The notes: generated by a model not told the origin, from the sequence alone. Positions 41,899 through 51,814 are shown, counted from the first letter of the stretch. The stretch: DNA of 64,000 nucleotides from Nocardioides ochotonae (GCF_011420305.2 NZ_CP061769.1:2095001-2159000), one strand, 5' to 3'. Numbers and translations: made by a program.

Positions 41899-42864
41899 AT
41901 GGCTCGCACCTTGTCAGCCCCTGTCACCGTCGCCTTCGACTACACCCGCTCCACCGGTCCCGTGCTCGGCCGCTTCCTCACCGGGCTGCGCGACGCCCGA
42001 GTGGTCGGCGCCCGCACGAGCGCCGGGGTCGTCGTCCCGCCTCCGGAGTACGACCCGGGGACCCACGACCCGGTCACCGAGTTCGTCGAGGTCGCCCCCA
42101 CCGGCACCGTGACGTCGTGGACCTGGGTGCCGGAGCCGGTGGCCGGGCAGCCGCTCCAGCGGCCCTTCGCCTTCGTGCTGGTCCGCTTCGACGGTGCGGA
42201 CGCGGCGTTCCTGCACGCCCTCGACGTCGACTCCCCCGACCAGGTCAGCACCGGCATGCGCGTGCAGGTCCGCTGGGCCGAGGAGCGGGTCGGCGCGATC
42301 ACCGACATCGCCTGCTTCGAGCCGGCCACGTCCAGCACCCCCGCCGACGCCACTCCGCCGCCCGCCGCGGCCGCCGAGATGGACCCGGTGACCGGCGTGA
42401 TCACCCCCGTCGCCCTCGACTACGTGTACGCCGCCTCCCCGGAGGAGTCCGCCTTCTACCGCGGCCTCGCCGAGGGTCGCATCGTCGCCCAGCGCTGCCC
42501 GACCTGCTCGAAGGTCTACGTGCCGCCGCGGCCGGCCTGCCCCGCCGACGGCACCCCGACCACCGACGAGGTCGAGCTCGCGCACACCGGCACGGTGACG
42601 ACGTACTGCGTGGTCAACGTGCCGTTCCTGGGCCAGCGGATCACGCCGCCGTACGTCTCGGCGTACGTGCTGCTCGACGGAGCCGACATCGCGTTCCTGC
42701 ACCTGATCCTCGACATCCCGGCCGAGGAGGTCCGGATGGGCATGCGGGTCAAGGCGGTCTGGAAGCCCCGCGAGGAATGGGGCACCACGATCGAGAACAT
42801 CAGCCACTTCGCGCCGACCGGTGAGCCGGACGCGGACTACGAGACCTACCAGCACCACCTCTGA
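41899..42864 (+). CDS. Tandem DUF35 (OB-fold, zinc-ribbon) protein, Rv3521-like
   Basis: A 321-aa protein with two DUF35 units: residues about 10-140 and 175-315, joined by a Pro/Ala linker. The second has the zinc-ribbon cysteines C200, C203 and C214 (QRCPTCSKVYVPPRPACP). The first has the matching region (VVGARTSAGVVVPPPEYDP) but no cysteines. DUF35 proteins bind CoA thioesters and partner thiolase-like Ltp aldolases in sterol side-chain removal. Followed at once by ltp4 and ltp3, in the same order as Rv3521-Rv3523. Probably leaderless, driven by the KstR-like promoter. Confidence 0.85.
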   Translation: MARTLSAPVTVAFDYTRSTGPVLGRFLTGLRDARVVGARTSAGVVVPPPEYDPGTHDPVTEFVEVAPTGTVTSWTWVPEPVAGQPLQRPFAFVLVRFDGADAAFLHALDVDSPDQVSTGMRVQVRWAEERVGAITDIACFEPATSSTPADATPPPAAAAEMDPVTGVITPVALDYVYAASPEESAFYRGLAEGRIVAQRCPTCSKVYVPPRPACPADGTPTTDEVELAHTGTVTTYCVVNVPFLGQRITPPYVSAYVLLDGADIAFLHLILDIPAEEVRMGMRVKAVWKPREEWGTTIENISHFAPTGEPDADYETYQHHL

Positions 42865-42878
42865 GAGGCGAGCAACTG

Positions 42879-43931
42879 ATGAGAGACGTCGCCGTCGTCG
42901 GGTTCGCCCAGCGGCAGATGAAGGAGTTCGACGGGTCGCCGAACTGCGTGGAGCTGCTGGTCCCGCTGTTCGCGGAGTGCTACGCCCAGACCGGGTGGAC
43001 GCGCCGCGACATCGGGTTCTGGTGCTCGGGGTCCTCCGACTACCTGGCCGGGCGGTCCTTCTCGTTCGTGTCGGCCGTCGACGCGATCGGGGTGATGCCG
43101 CCGGTCAACGAGTCGCACGTCGAGATGGACGCCGCGTGGGCGCTCTACGAGGCCTGGCTGAAGATCCAGACCGGGGAGGTCGACACCGCGCTGGTCTACG
43201 GCTTCGGCAAGAGCTCGGCCGGGCTGCTGCGCCGTACGCTCGCGCTGCAGCTGGACCCCTACACGATGACGCCGCTGTGGCCCGACACCGTGTCGCTGGC
43301 CGGCCTCCAGGCCCGCGCCGGCATCGACGCCGGGCTGTGGGACGAGCGGGCGATGGCCGAGGTCGCGCACCGCTCGCTGACGGATGCCGAGAAGAACGAG
43401 CACGCGATCCGCAGCGGCGGCTCGAGCGTCGAGGACCTGCTCGCCCGTCCGCTGTACGCCGACCCGCTGCGCAAGCACGACTGCGCCCCGGTGACCGACG
43501 GAGCGGCCGCGATCGTGCTGGCCGCCGACGACCGGGCCCGCGAGGTCTCCGACCGGCCCGCGTGGATCTCCGGCATCGCGACGTACGTCGATGCGCTCAG
43601 CATGGGCACCCGCGACCTGACCCGCGCCCCGTCGGCGGCGTCGTCCGCCGCGCGCTGCGACCTCGGCGGGGTCGAGGTGGCCGAGCTGCACGCGCCGTTC
43701 AGCCACCAGGAGCTGGTGCTGCGCCGCGAGCTCGCGCTGGCCGACGACGTGGCCATCAACCCCTCGGGCGGCTCCCTGACCGGGAACCCGATGTTCACCG
43801 GTGGCCTGATCCGGATCGGCGAGGCCGCCCGCCGGGTGTGGGACGGCAGCGCCGACAAGGTGCTCGGGCACGCCACCAGCGGCCCGGCCCTCCAGCAGAA
43901 CCTCGTGTGCGTGATGGAAGGACGGGCCTGA
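42879..43931 (+). CDS. ltp4: Thiolase-like lipid-transfer/aldolase protein Ltp4
   Basis: A 350-aa thiolase-superfamily protein. It shows VAVVGFAQRQMKEFDGSPNCVELLVPL, NESHVEMDAAWALYEAWLKIQTGEVDTALVYGFGKSS, APVTDGAAAIVLAADD and LTGNPMFTGGLIRIGEAA. The order with a DUF35 gene before and ltp3 after matches M. tuberculosis Rv3522. In Rhodococcus, Ltp3 and Ltp4 are needed for C24-branched sterol side chains, probably as carbon-carbon lyases. The ATG follows GAGAGGCGAGC. Confidence 0.87.
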   Translation: MRDVAVVGFAQRQMKEFDGSPNCVELLVPLFAECYAQTGWTRRDIGFWCSGSSDYLAGRSFSFVSAVDAIGVMPPVNESHVEMDAAWALYEAWLKIQTGEVDTALVYGFGKSSAGLLRRTLALQLDPYTMTPLWPDTVSLAGLQARAGIDAGLWDERAMAEVAHRSLTDAEKNEHAIRSGGSSVEDLLARPLYADPLRKHDCAPVTDGAAAIVLAADDRAREVSDRPAWISGIATYVDALSMGTRDLTRAPSAASSAARCDLGGVEVAELHAPFSHQELVLRRELALADDVAINPSGGSLTGNPMFTGGLIRIGEAARRVWDGSADKVLGHATSGPALQQNLVCVMEGRA

Positions 43932-43932
43932 G

Positions 43933-45096
43933 ATGGGCAAGCTGCCAGCAGCGGTGGTCGGCGTCGGGCAGACCCACCACCGGGCCAAGCGCCTGGACGT
44001 CTCGATGGCGGGGCTGTGCCGCGAGGCGATGGACCGCGCGCTCCTCGACGCGGGGATGGGCCTCGACGACATCGACGCGATCGTCGTCGGCAAGGCCCCC
44101 GACCTGTTCGAGGGCGTGATGATGCCCGAGCTGTTCCTCGCCGAGGCGCTCGGCGCGGCCGGCAAGCCGCTGCTGCGGGTGCACACCGCGGGCTCCGTGG
44201 GCGGTTCGACAGCCATCGTCGCGGCCTCCCTCGTGCAGGCCGGCGTGCACCGGCGGGTGCTGACGGTCTCCTTCGAGAAGCAGTCCGAGTCCAACGCCAT
44301 GTGGGCGCTCTCGGTGCCGGTGCCGTTCAACATGCCGGTGCACGCCGGCGCGGGCGGCTACTTCGCCCCGCACGTGCGCTCCTACATCCGACGCTCCGGT
44401 GCCCCGACCCACATCGGCGCGGTGGTGGCGGCCAAGGACCGGCAGAACGCGCTGAAGAACCCCTACGCCCACCTGCGCAACCCCGACACGACCGTGGAGT
44501 CGGTGCTGGCCTCGCAGATGCTGTGGGACCCGATCCGCTACGACGAGACCTGCCCCTCCTCCGACGGCGCGTGCGCGCTGGTCATCGTGGATGAGGACAC
44601 CGCGCAGGCCTCGCCGAACCCGGCCTGGATCCACGGCACGGTGATGCGCTCGGAGGCGACCAGCTCCGCCGAGCGCGACCAGGTCAATCCGCAGGCCTCG
44701 CGCGATGCGGCGGCCCACCTGTGGAAGCAGGCCGGCATCACCGACCCGTTCACCGAGATCGACGCGGCCGAGATCTACGTGCCGTTCTCGTGGTTCGAGC
44801 CGATGTGGCTGGAGAGCCTCGGGTTCGCCGAGGTCGGCAGCGGCTGGAAGCTCACCGAGGCCGGCGAGACCGCGATGACGGGCTCGCTGCCGGTCAACTG
44901 CTCGGGCGGGGTGCTGTCCTCGAACCCGATCGGCGCCTCCGGCATGCTCCGCTTCGGCGAGGCCGCGCTCCAGGCCCGCGGGGCCGCCGGGGAGCACCAG
45001 GTCGACGGCGTACGACGGGCCTTGGGGCACGCGTACGGCGGCGGCTCGCAGTTCTTCTCGATGTGGGTCGTCGGCAGCGAGAAGCCGACCTCCTGA
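43933..45096 (+). CDS. ltp3: Thiolase-like lipid-transfer/aldolase protein Ltp3
   Basis: A 387-aa thiolase-fold protein. Segments include AVVGVGQTHHRAKRLDVSMAGLCREAMDRA, HTAGSVGGSTAIVAASLVQAGVHRRVLTVSFEKQSESNAMWALS, ETCPSSDGACALVIV and NCSGGVLSSNPIGASGMLRFGEAAL. It starts 1 nt after the ltp4 stop and is likely co-translated. Counterpart of Rv3523. With the DUF35 protein and Ltp4 it would make a retro-aldolase complex for branched sterol side chains (inference from the Rhodococcus work and the Ltp2-ChsH2 model). Confidence 0.87.
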   Translation: MGKLPAAVVGVGQTHHRAKRLDVSMAGLCREAMDRALLDAGMGLDDIDAIVVGKAPDLFEGVMMPELFLAEALGAAGKPLLRVHTAGSVGGSTAIVAASLVQAGVHRRVLTVSFEKQSESNAMWALSVPVPFNMPVHAGAGGYFAPHVRSYIRRSGAPTHIGAVVAAKDRQNALKNPYAHLRNPDTTVESVLASQMLWDPIRYDETCPSSDGACALVIVDEDTAQASPNPAWIHGTVMRSEATSSAERDQVNPQASRDAAAHLWKQAGITDPFTEIDAAEIYVPFSWFEPMWLESLGFAEVGSGWKLTEAGETAMTGSLPVNCSGGVLSSNPIGASGMLRFGEAALQARGAAGEHQVDGVRRALGHAYGGGSQFFSMWVVGSEKPTS

Positions 45097-45122
45097 GCCG
45101 CGATCCCCCGGGATGCGCCAGC

Positions 45123-45160
45123 CCCGGGGCCGCGGGCGTTGTGCGCGCCGCGGCCCCGGG
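45123..45160. terminator. GC-rich hairpin after ltp3
   Basis: CCCGGGGCCGCGG (45123-45135) pairs with 45148-45160 around a 12-nt loop, 26 bp after the ltp3 stop. It separates the sterol operon from map, whose own -10 (TAGGCT) lies immediately downstream. Confidence 0.65.
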
Positions 45161-45175
45161 ACCTAGGCTCGGAGG

Positions 45176-45943
45176 GTGATCGAGCTCCGCACCCCCGCCC
45201 AGATCGAGCAGATGAAGCCGGCCGGCCGCTTCGTCGCCGACGTCCTCACCCGCCTCGCCGAGGTCGCCGACGTGGGCGTGAACCTCCTCGAGCTCGACCG
45301 GGTCGCGCACGAGATGATCAAGGAGCGCGGCGCGGAGTCCTGCTACCTCGACTACCACCCCTCCTTCGGCGCCTCGCCGTTCGGCAAGGTGCTGTGCACC
45401 TCGGTCAACGACGCGGTCCTGCACGGCCTCCCCCACGACTACGCGCTGCGCGACGGCGACCTGCTCTCCGTCGACTTCGCCGCCGCCGTCGACGGCTGGG
45501 TCTCCGACTCCGCGCTCAGCCTGGTCGTCGGTACGCCGCGCGAGGAGGACCTGCGCCTGATCGACACCACCCAGCGCGCGCTCGCCGCCGGCATCGACGC
45601 GGCGCGGGTCGGCAACCGCCTCGGTGACATCTCCGCCGCGATCGCCGCGGTCGCCCGGGGCGACGGCTACTCGATCAACACCCAGTTCGGCGGCCACGGC
45701 GTCGGTCGCACCATGCACGGCGACCCGCACGTGCCCAACGACGGGCGCGCCGGTCGCGGGCTCAAGCTCCAGGCCGGGCTGGTGATCGCCATCGAGCCGT
45801 GGTTCCTGCACACCACCGACGAGATCTTCACCGACCCCGACGGCTGGACGCTGCGCTCGGCGGACGGCTCGCGCGGCGCCCACTCCGAGCACACGATCGC
45901 GATCACCGGCGACGGCCCGCTGGTCCTCACCGCCCGGGACTGA
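45176..45943 (+). CDS. map: Methionine aminopeptidase, type I
   Basis: A 255-aa pitta-bread metallopeptidase that removes initiator methionine. Metal and active-site residues are seen in NDAVLHGLPHDY, LSVDFAAAVDGWVSDSALS (two Asp), GGHGVGRTMHGDPHVPN (His), IEPWF (Glu) and SEHTIAI (Glu). The GTG at 45176 touches GGAGG, too close for a ribosome site; TAGGCT lies 7 nt before it, so a leaderless transcript is likely. A housekeeping gene inserted in the sterol region, probably one of several map copies. Confidence 0.92.
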   Translation: MIELRTPAQIEQMKPAGRFVADVLTRLAEVADVGVNLLELDRVAHEMIKERGAESCYLDYHPSFGASPFGKVLCTSVNDAVLHGLPHDYALRDGDLLSVDFAAAVDGWVSDSALSLVVGTPREEDLRLIDTTQRALAAGIDAARVGNRLGDISAAIAAVARGDGYSINTQFGGHGVGRTMHGDPHVPNDGRAGRGLKLQAGLVIAIEPWFLHTTDEIFTDPDGWTLRSADGSRGAHSEHTIAITGDGPLVLTARD

Positions 45944-45953
45944 CCGCCCGCCA

Positions 45954-47189
45954 TCACGCGTAGCGGACCGGCAGGTCCTTGAGGCCGTTGACCCAGGCGT
46001 GCCGCAGCCGGCGCTCGGGGCCGGCGCGGGTGATGTCGGGGACCTGGTCGGCGAGCGCCTCGAAGACCAACCGGATCTCCTGGCGCGCGAGGTTGGCGCC
46101 CAGGCAGTAGTGCGCCCCGTGCCCGCCGAAGGCGAGGTGCGGGTTGACCTCGCGGGTGATGTCGAAGCGGTAGGGGTCGGTGAAGACGTCCTCGTCGAAG
46201 TTGGCGCTGGCGTAGAAGAGCGCGGCGCGCTGGCCGGCCGCGATCGGCACGCCGCCGACCGTCTGGTCGGAACGGGCGGTGCGCTGGAAGACCGTGACCG
46301 GCGTGGCCCAGCGGATCACCTCGTCGACCATCGTCGCGGGCCGCTCCTCGCACCACAGCCGCCACTGCTCCGGGTGGTCGAGGAACGCGGCCATCCCGTG
46401 GGCGATCGCGTTGCGGGTGGTCTCGTTGCCGGCGACCGCGAGCAGGATGACGAAGAAGCCGAACTCGTCGTCGTTGAGGCCGCGCTCGCCCTTGTGCGCG
46501 TTGATCATCCGCGTGATCAGGTCCTCGCGCGGGTGCGCCGTGCGGTCGGCCGCCAGGAGCATCGCGTAGCCGAGGATCTCCGCCGCCGCGACCTCGGAGT
46601 TCCCGGCGTACTCCGGGTCGTCGCCGGCGAGCATCTGGTTGGACCAGTCGAAGAGCTTGCGCCGGTCCTCCTGCGGGACCCCGATCAGGTCGGCGATCGC
46701 CTGGAGCGGCAGCTCGGCAGCGACCTGGTCGACGAAGTTGCCGTCGCCGGTGGCGCGCGCGGCCGCCACGATGTCGTGCGCCCGCCGGGTCATCACCTCC
46801 TCGAGCTCCCCGATCGAGCGCGGGGTGAAGGCGCGCGAGATGATCTGCCGCGTCGTCGTGTGCTCCGGCGGGTCCTGGTTGATCATGATCACCCGCTGCA
46901 GCTCGACCTGCTCGCGCTGCATCCCTGCGGTGTTGCGCACGATCGCGCCGTTCTCGGCGTTCGACCAGTCCTTGCTGTTCTTCGAGATCGCCGACACGTC
47001 GGCGTGCCGGGTGATCGCCCAGTAGCCGGTTCCGGACTCCTCCGACATCCCGTCGTACGCGCCGGGCACCTGCTCGATCCAGGCGACCGGCGCCTCCTGC
47101 CTGAGGAGCCGGAACTCCTCGTGCGGGACCCCCCGCTCGAGGACGGACGGATCGGTGGGGTCGAACCCCTCAGACAGGACGGCGCTCAT
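45954..47189 (-). CDS. Cytochrome P450, CYP125 type (second paralogue)
   Basis: A 411-aa P450. The I-helix has LLAVAGNETTRNAI, the ExxR motif lies in EVIRWATPVTVFQR with WATPVT characteristic of CYP125/CYP142, and heme-ligand C362 is in FGGHGAHYCLGANLAR. CYP125 hydroxylates the terminal C26/27 of cholest-4-en-3-one. It is 47 bp downstream of a closely similar P450, on the same strand, and probably arose by tandem duplication. Its N-terminal region is the more divergent of the two. No separate operator. Confidence 0.85.
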   Translation of the reverse strand: MSAVLSEGFDPTDPSVLERGVPHEEFRLLRQEAPVAWIEQVPGAYDGMSEESGTGYWAITRHADVSAISKNSKDWSNAENGAIVRNTAGMQREQVELQRVIMINQDPPEHTTTRQIISRAFTPRSIGELEEVMTRRAHDIVAAARATGDGNFVDQVAAELPLQAIADLIGVPQEDRRKLFDWSNQMLAGDDPEYAGNSEVAAAEILGYAMLLAADRTAHPREDLITRMINAHKGERGLNDDEFGFFVILLAVAGNETTRNAIAHGMAAFLDHPEQWRLWCEERPATMVDEVIRWATPVTVFQRTARSDQTVGGVPIAAGQRAALFYASANFDEDVFTDPYRFDITREVNPHLAFGGHGAHYCLGANLARQEIRLVFEALADQVPDITRAGPERRLRHAWVNGLKDLPVRYA

Positions 47190-47236
47190 GGCACTGGGTC
47201 TTCCTCTGCGAGGCGCCCGGAGGCGCGATGCTCAGG

Positions 47237-48472
47237 TCACCGGTAGGTGACCTGGTAGTCCTTGACCCCATTGAGCCAGCCGCTGCGCAGCCGGTCCGGC
47301 TCGCCGACCTGACGGATGTCGGGGGCGAGGTCGGCGAGGGCGTTGAAGATCAGGTCGACCTGGAGACGGGCCAGGTTGGCGCCGATGCAGTAGTGCGCCC
47401 CGTGTCCGCCGAAAGCCTGGTGCGGGTTGGGGTCGCGGGTGATGTCGAAGGTGAAGGGGTCGGTGAAGACGTCCTCGTCGAAGTTGGCGCTGGCGTAGAG
47501 CAGCCCGACCCGGTCGCCCTTCTTGATCTCCGCGTCGCCGATGCGGATGTCGTTGATCGCGGTGCGCTGGAAGACCGTCACCGGGGTGGCCCAGCGGATG
47601 ATCTCATCGACGGCGGTGCGCGGTCGCTCGCGCTTGTAGAGCTCCCACTGCGCGGGGTTGTTGAGGAAGGCGTGCATGCCCCAGGTGGTGGCGTTGCGGG
47701 TGGTCTCGTTGCCGGCGACCGCGAGCAGGATCATGAAGAAGCCGAACTCGTCGTCGCCGAGTCCCTGGCCGTCCACGTCGGCGGTGACGAGCTTGGTGAT
47801 GATGTCGTCCTGCGGGCGCTGGCGGCGCTCATCGGCCAGCGCCATCGAGTAGGCCAGGATCTCCATGAAGGCGGTCATCTGGTCACCCGGGACGTCAGGG
47901 TCGTCGTAGGCCATCATCTGGTTGGACCACTCGAAGAGCTTGCCGCGGTCCTCCTGCGGCACCCCGAGCAGGTCGGCGATCGCCTGGAGCGGGAGCTCGG
48001 CCGCGACGTCCTCGACGAAGTTGCCCGAGCCCTTGGCCACCGCGTCCTCTACGATCTTGGCGGCCCGGACCTTGAGGTCGTCGGCCAGCGCGTTGATCGC
48101 GCGCGGGGTGAACGCGCGCGAGACGATCTGGCGCAGCTTGGTGTGGTCGGGCGCGTCGTGGTTGATCAGCAGGAAGCCGGTCTGCTCGACCTCCTCGCGC
48201 GTCATCTCGGGGTTGAACCGGATGATCACGCCGTTCTCACGGGTGGAGAAGTTCGCCTGGTCCTTGGACACGGCGGCGACGTCGGCGTGCTTGCTCAGCG
48301 CCCAGAACCCCTCGGTGTGCTGGAAGCCCCCGAGGCCGGCCTCCGACTGCGCGACCCACGAGACCGGAGCGGTACGCCGCAGCGCGAGCAGCTCGTCGTG
48401 GGGAACCCGCTCGCGCATCACGTCGGGGTCGGTCGGGTCGAAGTTCACGGGGATCTCGAGCGAGGTGCTCAC
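47237..48472 (-). CDS. cyp125: Steroid C26-monooxygenase, CYP125-like P450
   Basis: A 411-aa P450 with LLAVAGNETTRNAT, IIRWATPVTVFQRTA and heme ligand C362 in FGGHGAHYCIGANLAR; the C-terminal LRSGWLNGVKDYQVTY is a CYP125 hallmark. The family oxidises the sterol side-chain methyl to the acid that FadD enzymes activate. A GTG start follows AAAGG. A KstR-like operator lies 25 bp upstream. The intergenic stretch to fadA5 is divergent and carries two operators. Confidence 0.9.
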   Translation of the reverse strand: MSTSLEIPVNFDPTDPDVMRERVPHDELLALRRTAPVSWVAQSEAGLGGFQHTEGFWALSKHADVAAVSKDQANFSTRENGVIIRFNPEMTREEVEQTGFLLINHDAPDHTKLRQIVSRAFTPRAINALADDLKVRAAKIVEDAVAKGSGNFVEDVAAELPLQAIADLLGVPQEDRGKLFEWSNQMMAYDDPDVPGDQMTAFMEILAYSMALADERRQRPQDDIITKLVTADVDGQGLGDDEFGFFMILLAVAGNETTRNATTWGMHAFLNNPAQWELYKRERPRTAVDEIIRWATPVTVFQRTAINDIRIGDAEIKKGDRVGLLYASANFDEDVFTDPFTFDITRDPNPHQAFGGHGAHYCIGANLARLQVDLIFNALADLAPDIRQVGEPDRLRSGWLNGVKDYQVTYR

Positions 48473-48496
48473 GTCGGATGCCTTTCGCAGGGGTGG

Positions 48497-48510
48497 TGCA
48501 ACACGTTCTA
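48497..48510. promoter_or_regulatory. KstR-like operator upstream of cyp125
   Basis: TGCAACACGTTCTA fits TnnAACnnGTTnnA. Located 25 bp before the cyp125 GTG. On the plus strand it continues into TCTAGT (48507-48512), which could also start a transcript towards fadA5. Confidence 0.85.
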
Positions 48511-48511
48511 G

Positions 48512-49780
<1,269 letters not shown>

Positions 49781-49833
49781 GAACCCCCCACCCGGTTGAG
49801 TCCGGCCGCGCGAGGGCGAGTAGTTTCAAAGAC

Positions 49834-50187
49834 GTGAACGAGACTCAGCCCCGCAGGGCGCGTCACCTGATGGACATGTCGAACCCGCGTCCGCAGCCGG
49901 TGCGGAGGTCGGGCCCGGGCATGGGCATCGAGGGTGTCCAGAAGTGGGTGCTCTCCGTCCTGGCCGTCACCACGATCTGGCACATGGCCGCCGCGCTCGT
50001 GCTGTTCGCGACCTACATCGACGACGACAAGCGAGCCTCGCAGATCGGGCTCTGCGTGATCGCCGGCGTCTTCGGGGTCCTCGGCATGGCCTCGGGCCTG
50101 GCGATCCACCGCCGCTCGCCGGCGAGCCCGTGGCTGATCCTCGGGGTGCTGCCCGGCGTGCTCGGCGTCTGGCTCGTCCTGCGCTGA
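49834..50187 (+). CDS. Small membrane protein, unknown function
   Basis: A 117-aa protein with a basic Arg/Pro-rich N-terminal 40 residues and three hydrophobic helices: about 43-62, 72-92 and 99-116. No family recognised. The GTG at 49834 lies 7 nt after TAGTTT, so a leaderless start is plausible; ATG at 49870 is the alternative. It is the last plus-strand gene before the convergent hsaB. A relation to sterol uptake or catabolism is not shown. Confidence 0.6.
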   Translation: MNETQPRRARHLMDMSNPRPQPVRRSGPGMGIEGVQKWVLSVLAVTTIWHMAAALVLFATYIDDDKRASQIGLCVIAGVFGVLGMASGLAIHRRSPASPWLILGVLPGVLGVWLVLR

Positions 50188-50194
50188 GCCCCGC

Positions 50195-50842
50195 TCAGTC
50201 GGTCGTGCGGTAGCCGCCGCGGTAGAACAGCAGCGGCTCCTCGGCATCGGCGGCCCGGAGGTCCTGCACCCGCCCGATCACCACGAAGTGGTCCCCCGCC
50301 TCGTGCACGGCGTGGACCGTGCAGTCGAGATGGGCGAGGGCACCATCGAGCACGGGCGACCCGGTGTGCGCCGACGGCTTCCAGGCGACCCCGCTGAACT
50401 TGTCGGTGCCCCGGCTGGCCATCCGGTTGGACAGCTCTGCCTGGTCCGCGGCCAGGACGTTGACGCAGAACCTCCCCGCGCGCCGGATCAGCGGCCAGGC
50501 GCGGGAGGTCTTGGCGGGCACGAACAGCACCAGCGGCGGGTCCAACGACACGCTCGAGAACGACTGGCAGGTCATCCCGACCGGCTCGCCACCGCTCACC
50601 GCGGTCACGACCGTCACCCCGGAGGCGAAGCGGCCGAGCACGTCGCGGAAGCGGCGCGCCTGCGCAAGCGCCTCAGCGTCGTCGGGGACCGGGACCGCCT
50701 CGCCCGGCTTGAGCTCGAAGTCCGGCTCGGCGTCACCGAGCCACGAGCTGATCAGCTCCTGGCTGGGCCACGCCTGACGGGCGTCGGCACGGATGCCGGC
50801 GAGGATCTCCGGTTCGTCTCCGTCGGTGGGTCGCGAGCTCAT
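50195..50842 (-). CDS. hsaB: Flavin reductase HsaB with N-terminal extension
   Basis: A 215-aa FMN reductase that supplies reduced flavin to HsaA. The reductase domain begins near residue 68 (RFRDVLGRFASGVTVVTAV) and includes TCQSFSSVSLDPPLVLFVPAKTSRAW, GRFCVNVL, DKFSGVAW and HAVHEAGDHFVVIGRV. About 65 residues precede it (with SSWLGDAEPDFELKPGEAVP), which is longer than M. tuberculosis HsaB, and the usual C-terminal tail is missing. ATG 50842 has GAGGAG too close, so the start could be wrong. Last gene of the hsaA-D-C-B operon. Confidence 0.85.
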   Translation of the reverse strand: MSSRPTDGDEPEILAGIRADARQAWPSQELISSWLGDAEPDFELKPGEAVPVPDDAEALAQARRFRDVLGRFASGVTVVTAVSGGEPVGMTCQSFSSVSLDPPLVLFVPAKTSRAWPLIRRAGRFCVNVLAADQAELSNRMASRGTDKFSGVAWKPSAHTGSPVLDGALAHLDCTVHAVHEAGDHFVVIGRVQDLRAADAEEPLLFYRGGYRTTD

Positions 50843-50886
50843 CTCCTCGACCCTAGCCCTCGACCCTGCGTCGGCGCGGTCCCCCA

Positions 50887-51783
50887 CTAGCGCCCGCCGC
50901 CGAAGTCGTGGCCCCAGTAGGAGACCGCCGTCGACTCGCGCGCGACCCAGGAGCCGTCGTCGACCTGGAGGCCCTCGCAGCCGAACTCGACGTCGAACCC
51001 GCCCGGGGAGCGTACGTAGAAGGAGACCATCTCGTCGTTCATGTGCCGCCCCAAGGTCGCCGACAGCGGCGCGCCGTGCTTCAGCACCCGCTCGAGGGCA
51101 CGGCCCACGTGGTCGAGGGAGTCGACCTCGAGCATGATGTGCACGCAGCGCGCCGGGTTCGGCATCGGCAGGAACGCGAGCGAGTGGTGGCGCGGGTTCA
51201 CCCCGAGGAAGCGCAGCCAGACCTTCGACCCGGGCTCCTTGCCCACGAACTCGCCGGGCATCGACATGGAGTCGCGCAGCCGGAACCCGAGCACGTCGCG
51301 GTAGAAGCGCAGCGCCTCGACGTCGTCGCCGACCGGGACCACGATGTGGCCCATGCCCTGGCTGCCGGTCACGAAGCGGGCGGCGTACGGCGTCACGAGC
51401 GGGTGGGCCTCGTAGGTGATGCCGTGGAAGAGCTCGAAGACGTTGTCCCACGGGTCGCTGAAGCGGATCAGCTCCTGGACCCGGCGCTCGTCGAGCTCCG
51501 CGCGCGTGCCCTCCTCGACCGCGACGCCGGCCTTCTCCAGGTGCTCGCGGGCCGCCTGGAGCGCGGCGTGGTCGGCCAGCTCCCAGCCGGTGGCGGCGAG
51601 CTGGTCGACGTCAGCGGGGAACACGACCAGCCGGGCCGAGACCTCGTCGATGCGCCAGTACTGGTGGTCGGGGTTCGGGCCGCGGCCCTCGGCCAGGCCG
51701 AGCACCTTGCCGGCGAACTGCGACCACTGGGCGAGGTCGGTGGAGGCGACGCGTACGTAGCCCATGGACTTGATGTCGATCAT
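50887..51783 (-). CDS. hsaC: 3,4-DHSA extradiol dioxygenase HsaC
   Basis: A 298-aa type I extradiol (vicinal oxygen chelate) dioxygenase that opens the aromatised ring A of 3,4-DHSA. Iron ligands H146 (MGHIVVP), H215 (CVHIML) and E266 (DVEFG) sit at the family positions. The ATG at 51783 follows an AGGATC site; the longer open frame upstream overlaps hsaD. Located 31 bp after hsaD, the same order as in M. tuberculosis (hsaA-D-C-B). Confidence 0.95.
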   Translation of the reverse strand: MIDIKSMGYVRVASTDLAQWSQFAGKVLGLAEGRGPNPDHQYWRIDEVSARLVVFPADVDQLAATGWELADHAALQAAREHLEKAGVAVEEGTRAELDERRVQELIRFSDPWDNVFELFHGITYEAHPLVTPYAARFVTGSQGMGHIVVPVGDDVEALRFYRDVLGFRLRDSMSMPGEFVGKEPGSKVWLRFLGVNPRHHSLAFLPMPNPARCVHIMLEVDSLDHVGRALERVLKHGAPLSATLGRHMNDEMVSFYVRSPGGFDVEFGCEGLQVDDGSWVARESTAVSYWGHDFGGGR

Positions 51784-51814
51784 GGATCCTGCTTTCGGTG
51801 GGCGGTACGGCGGG

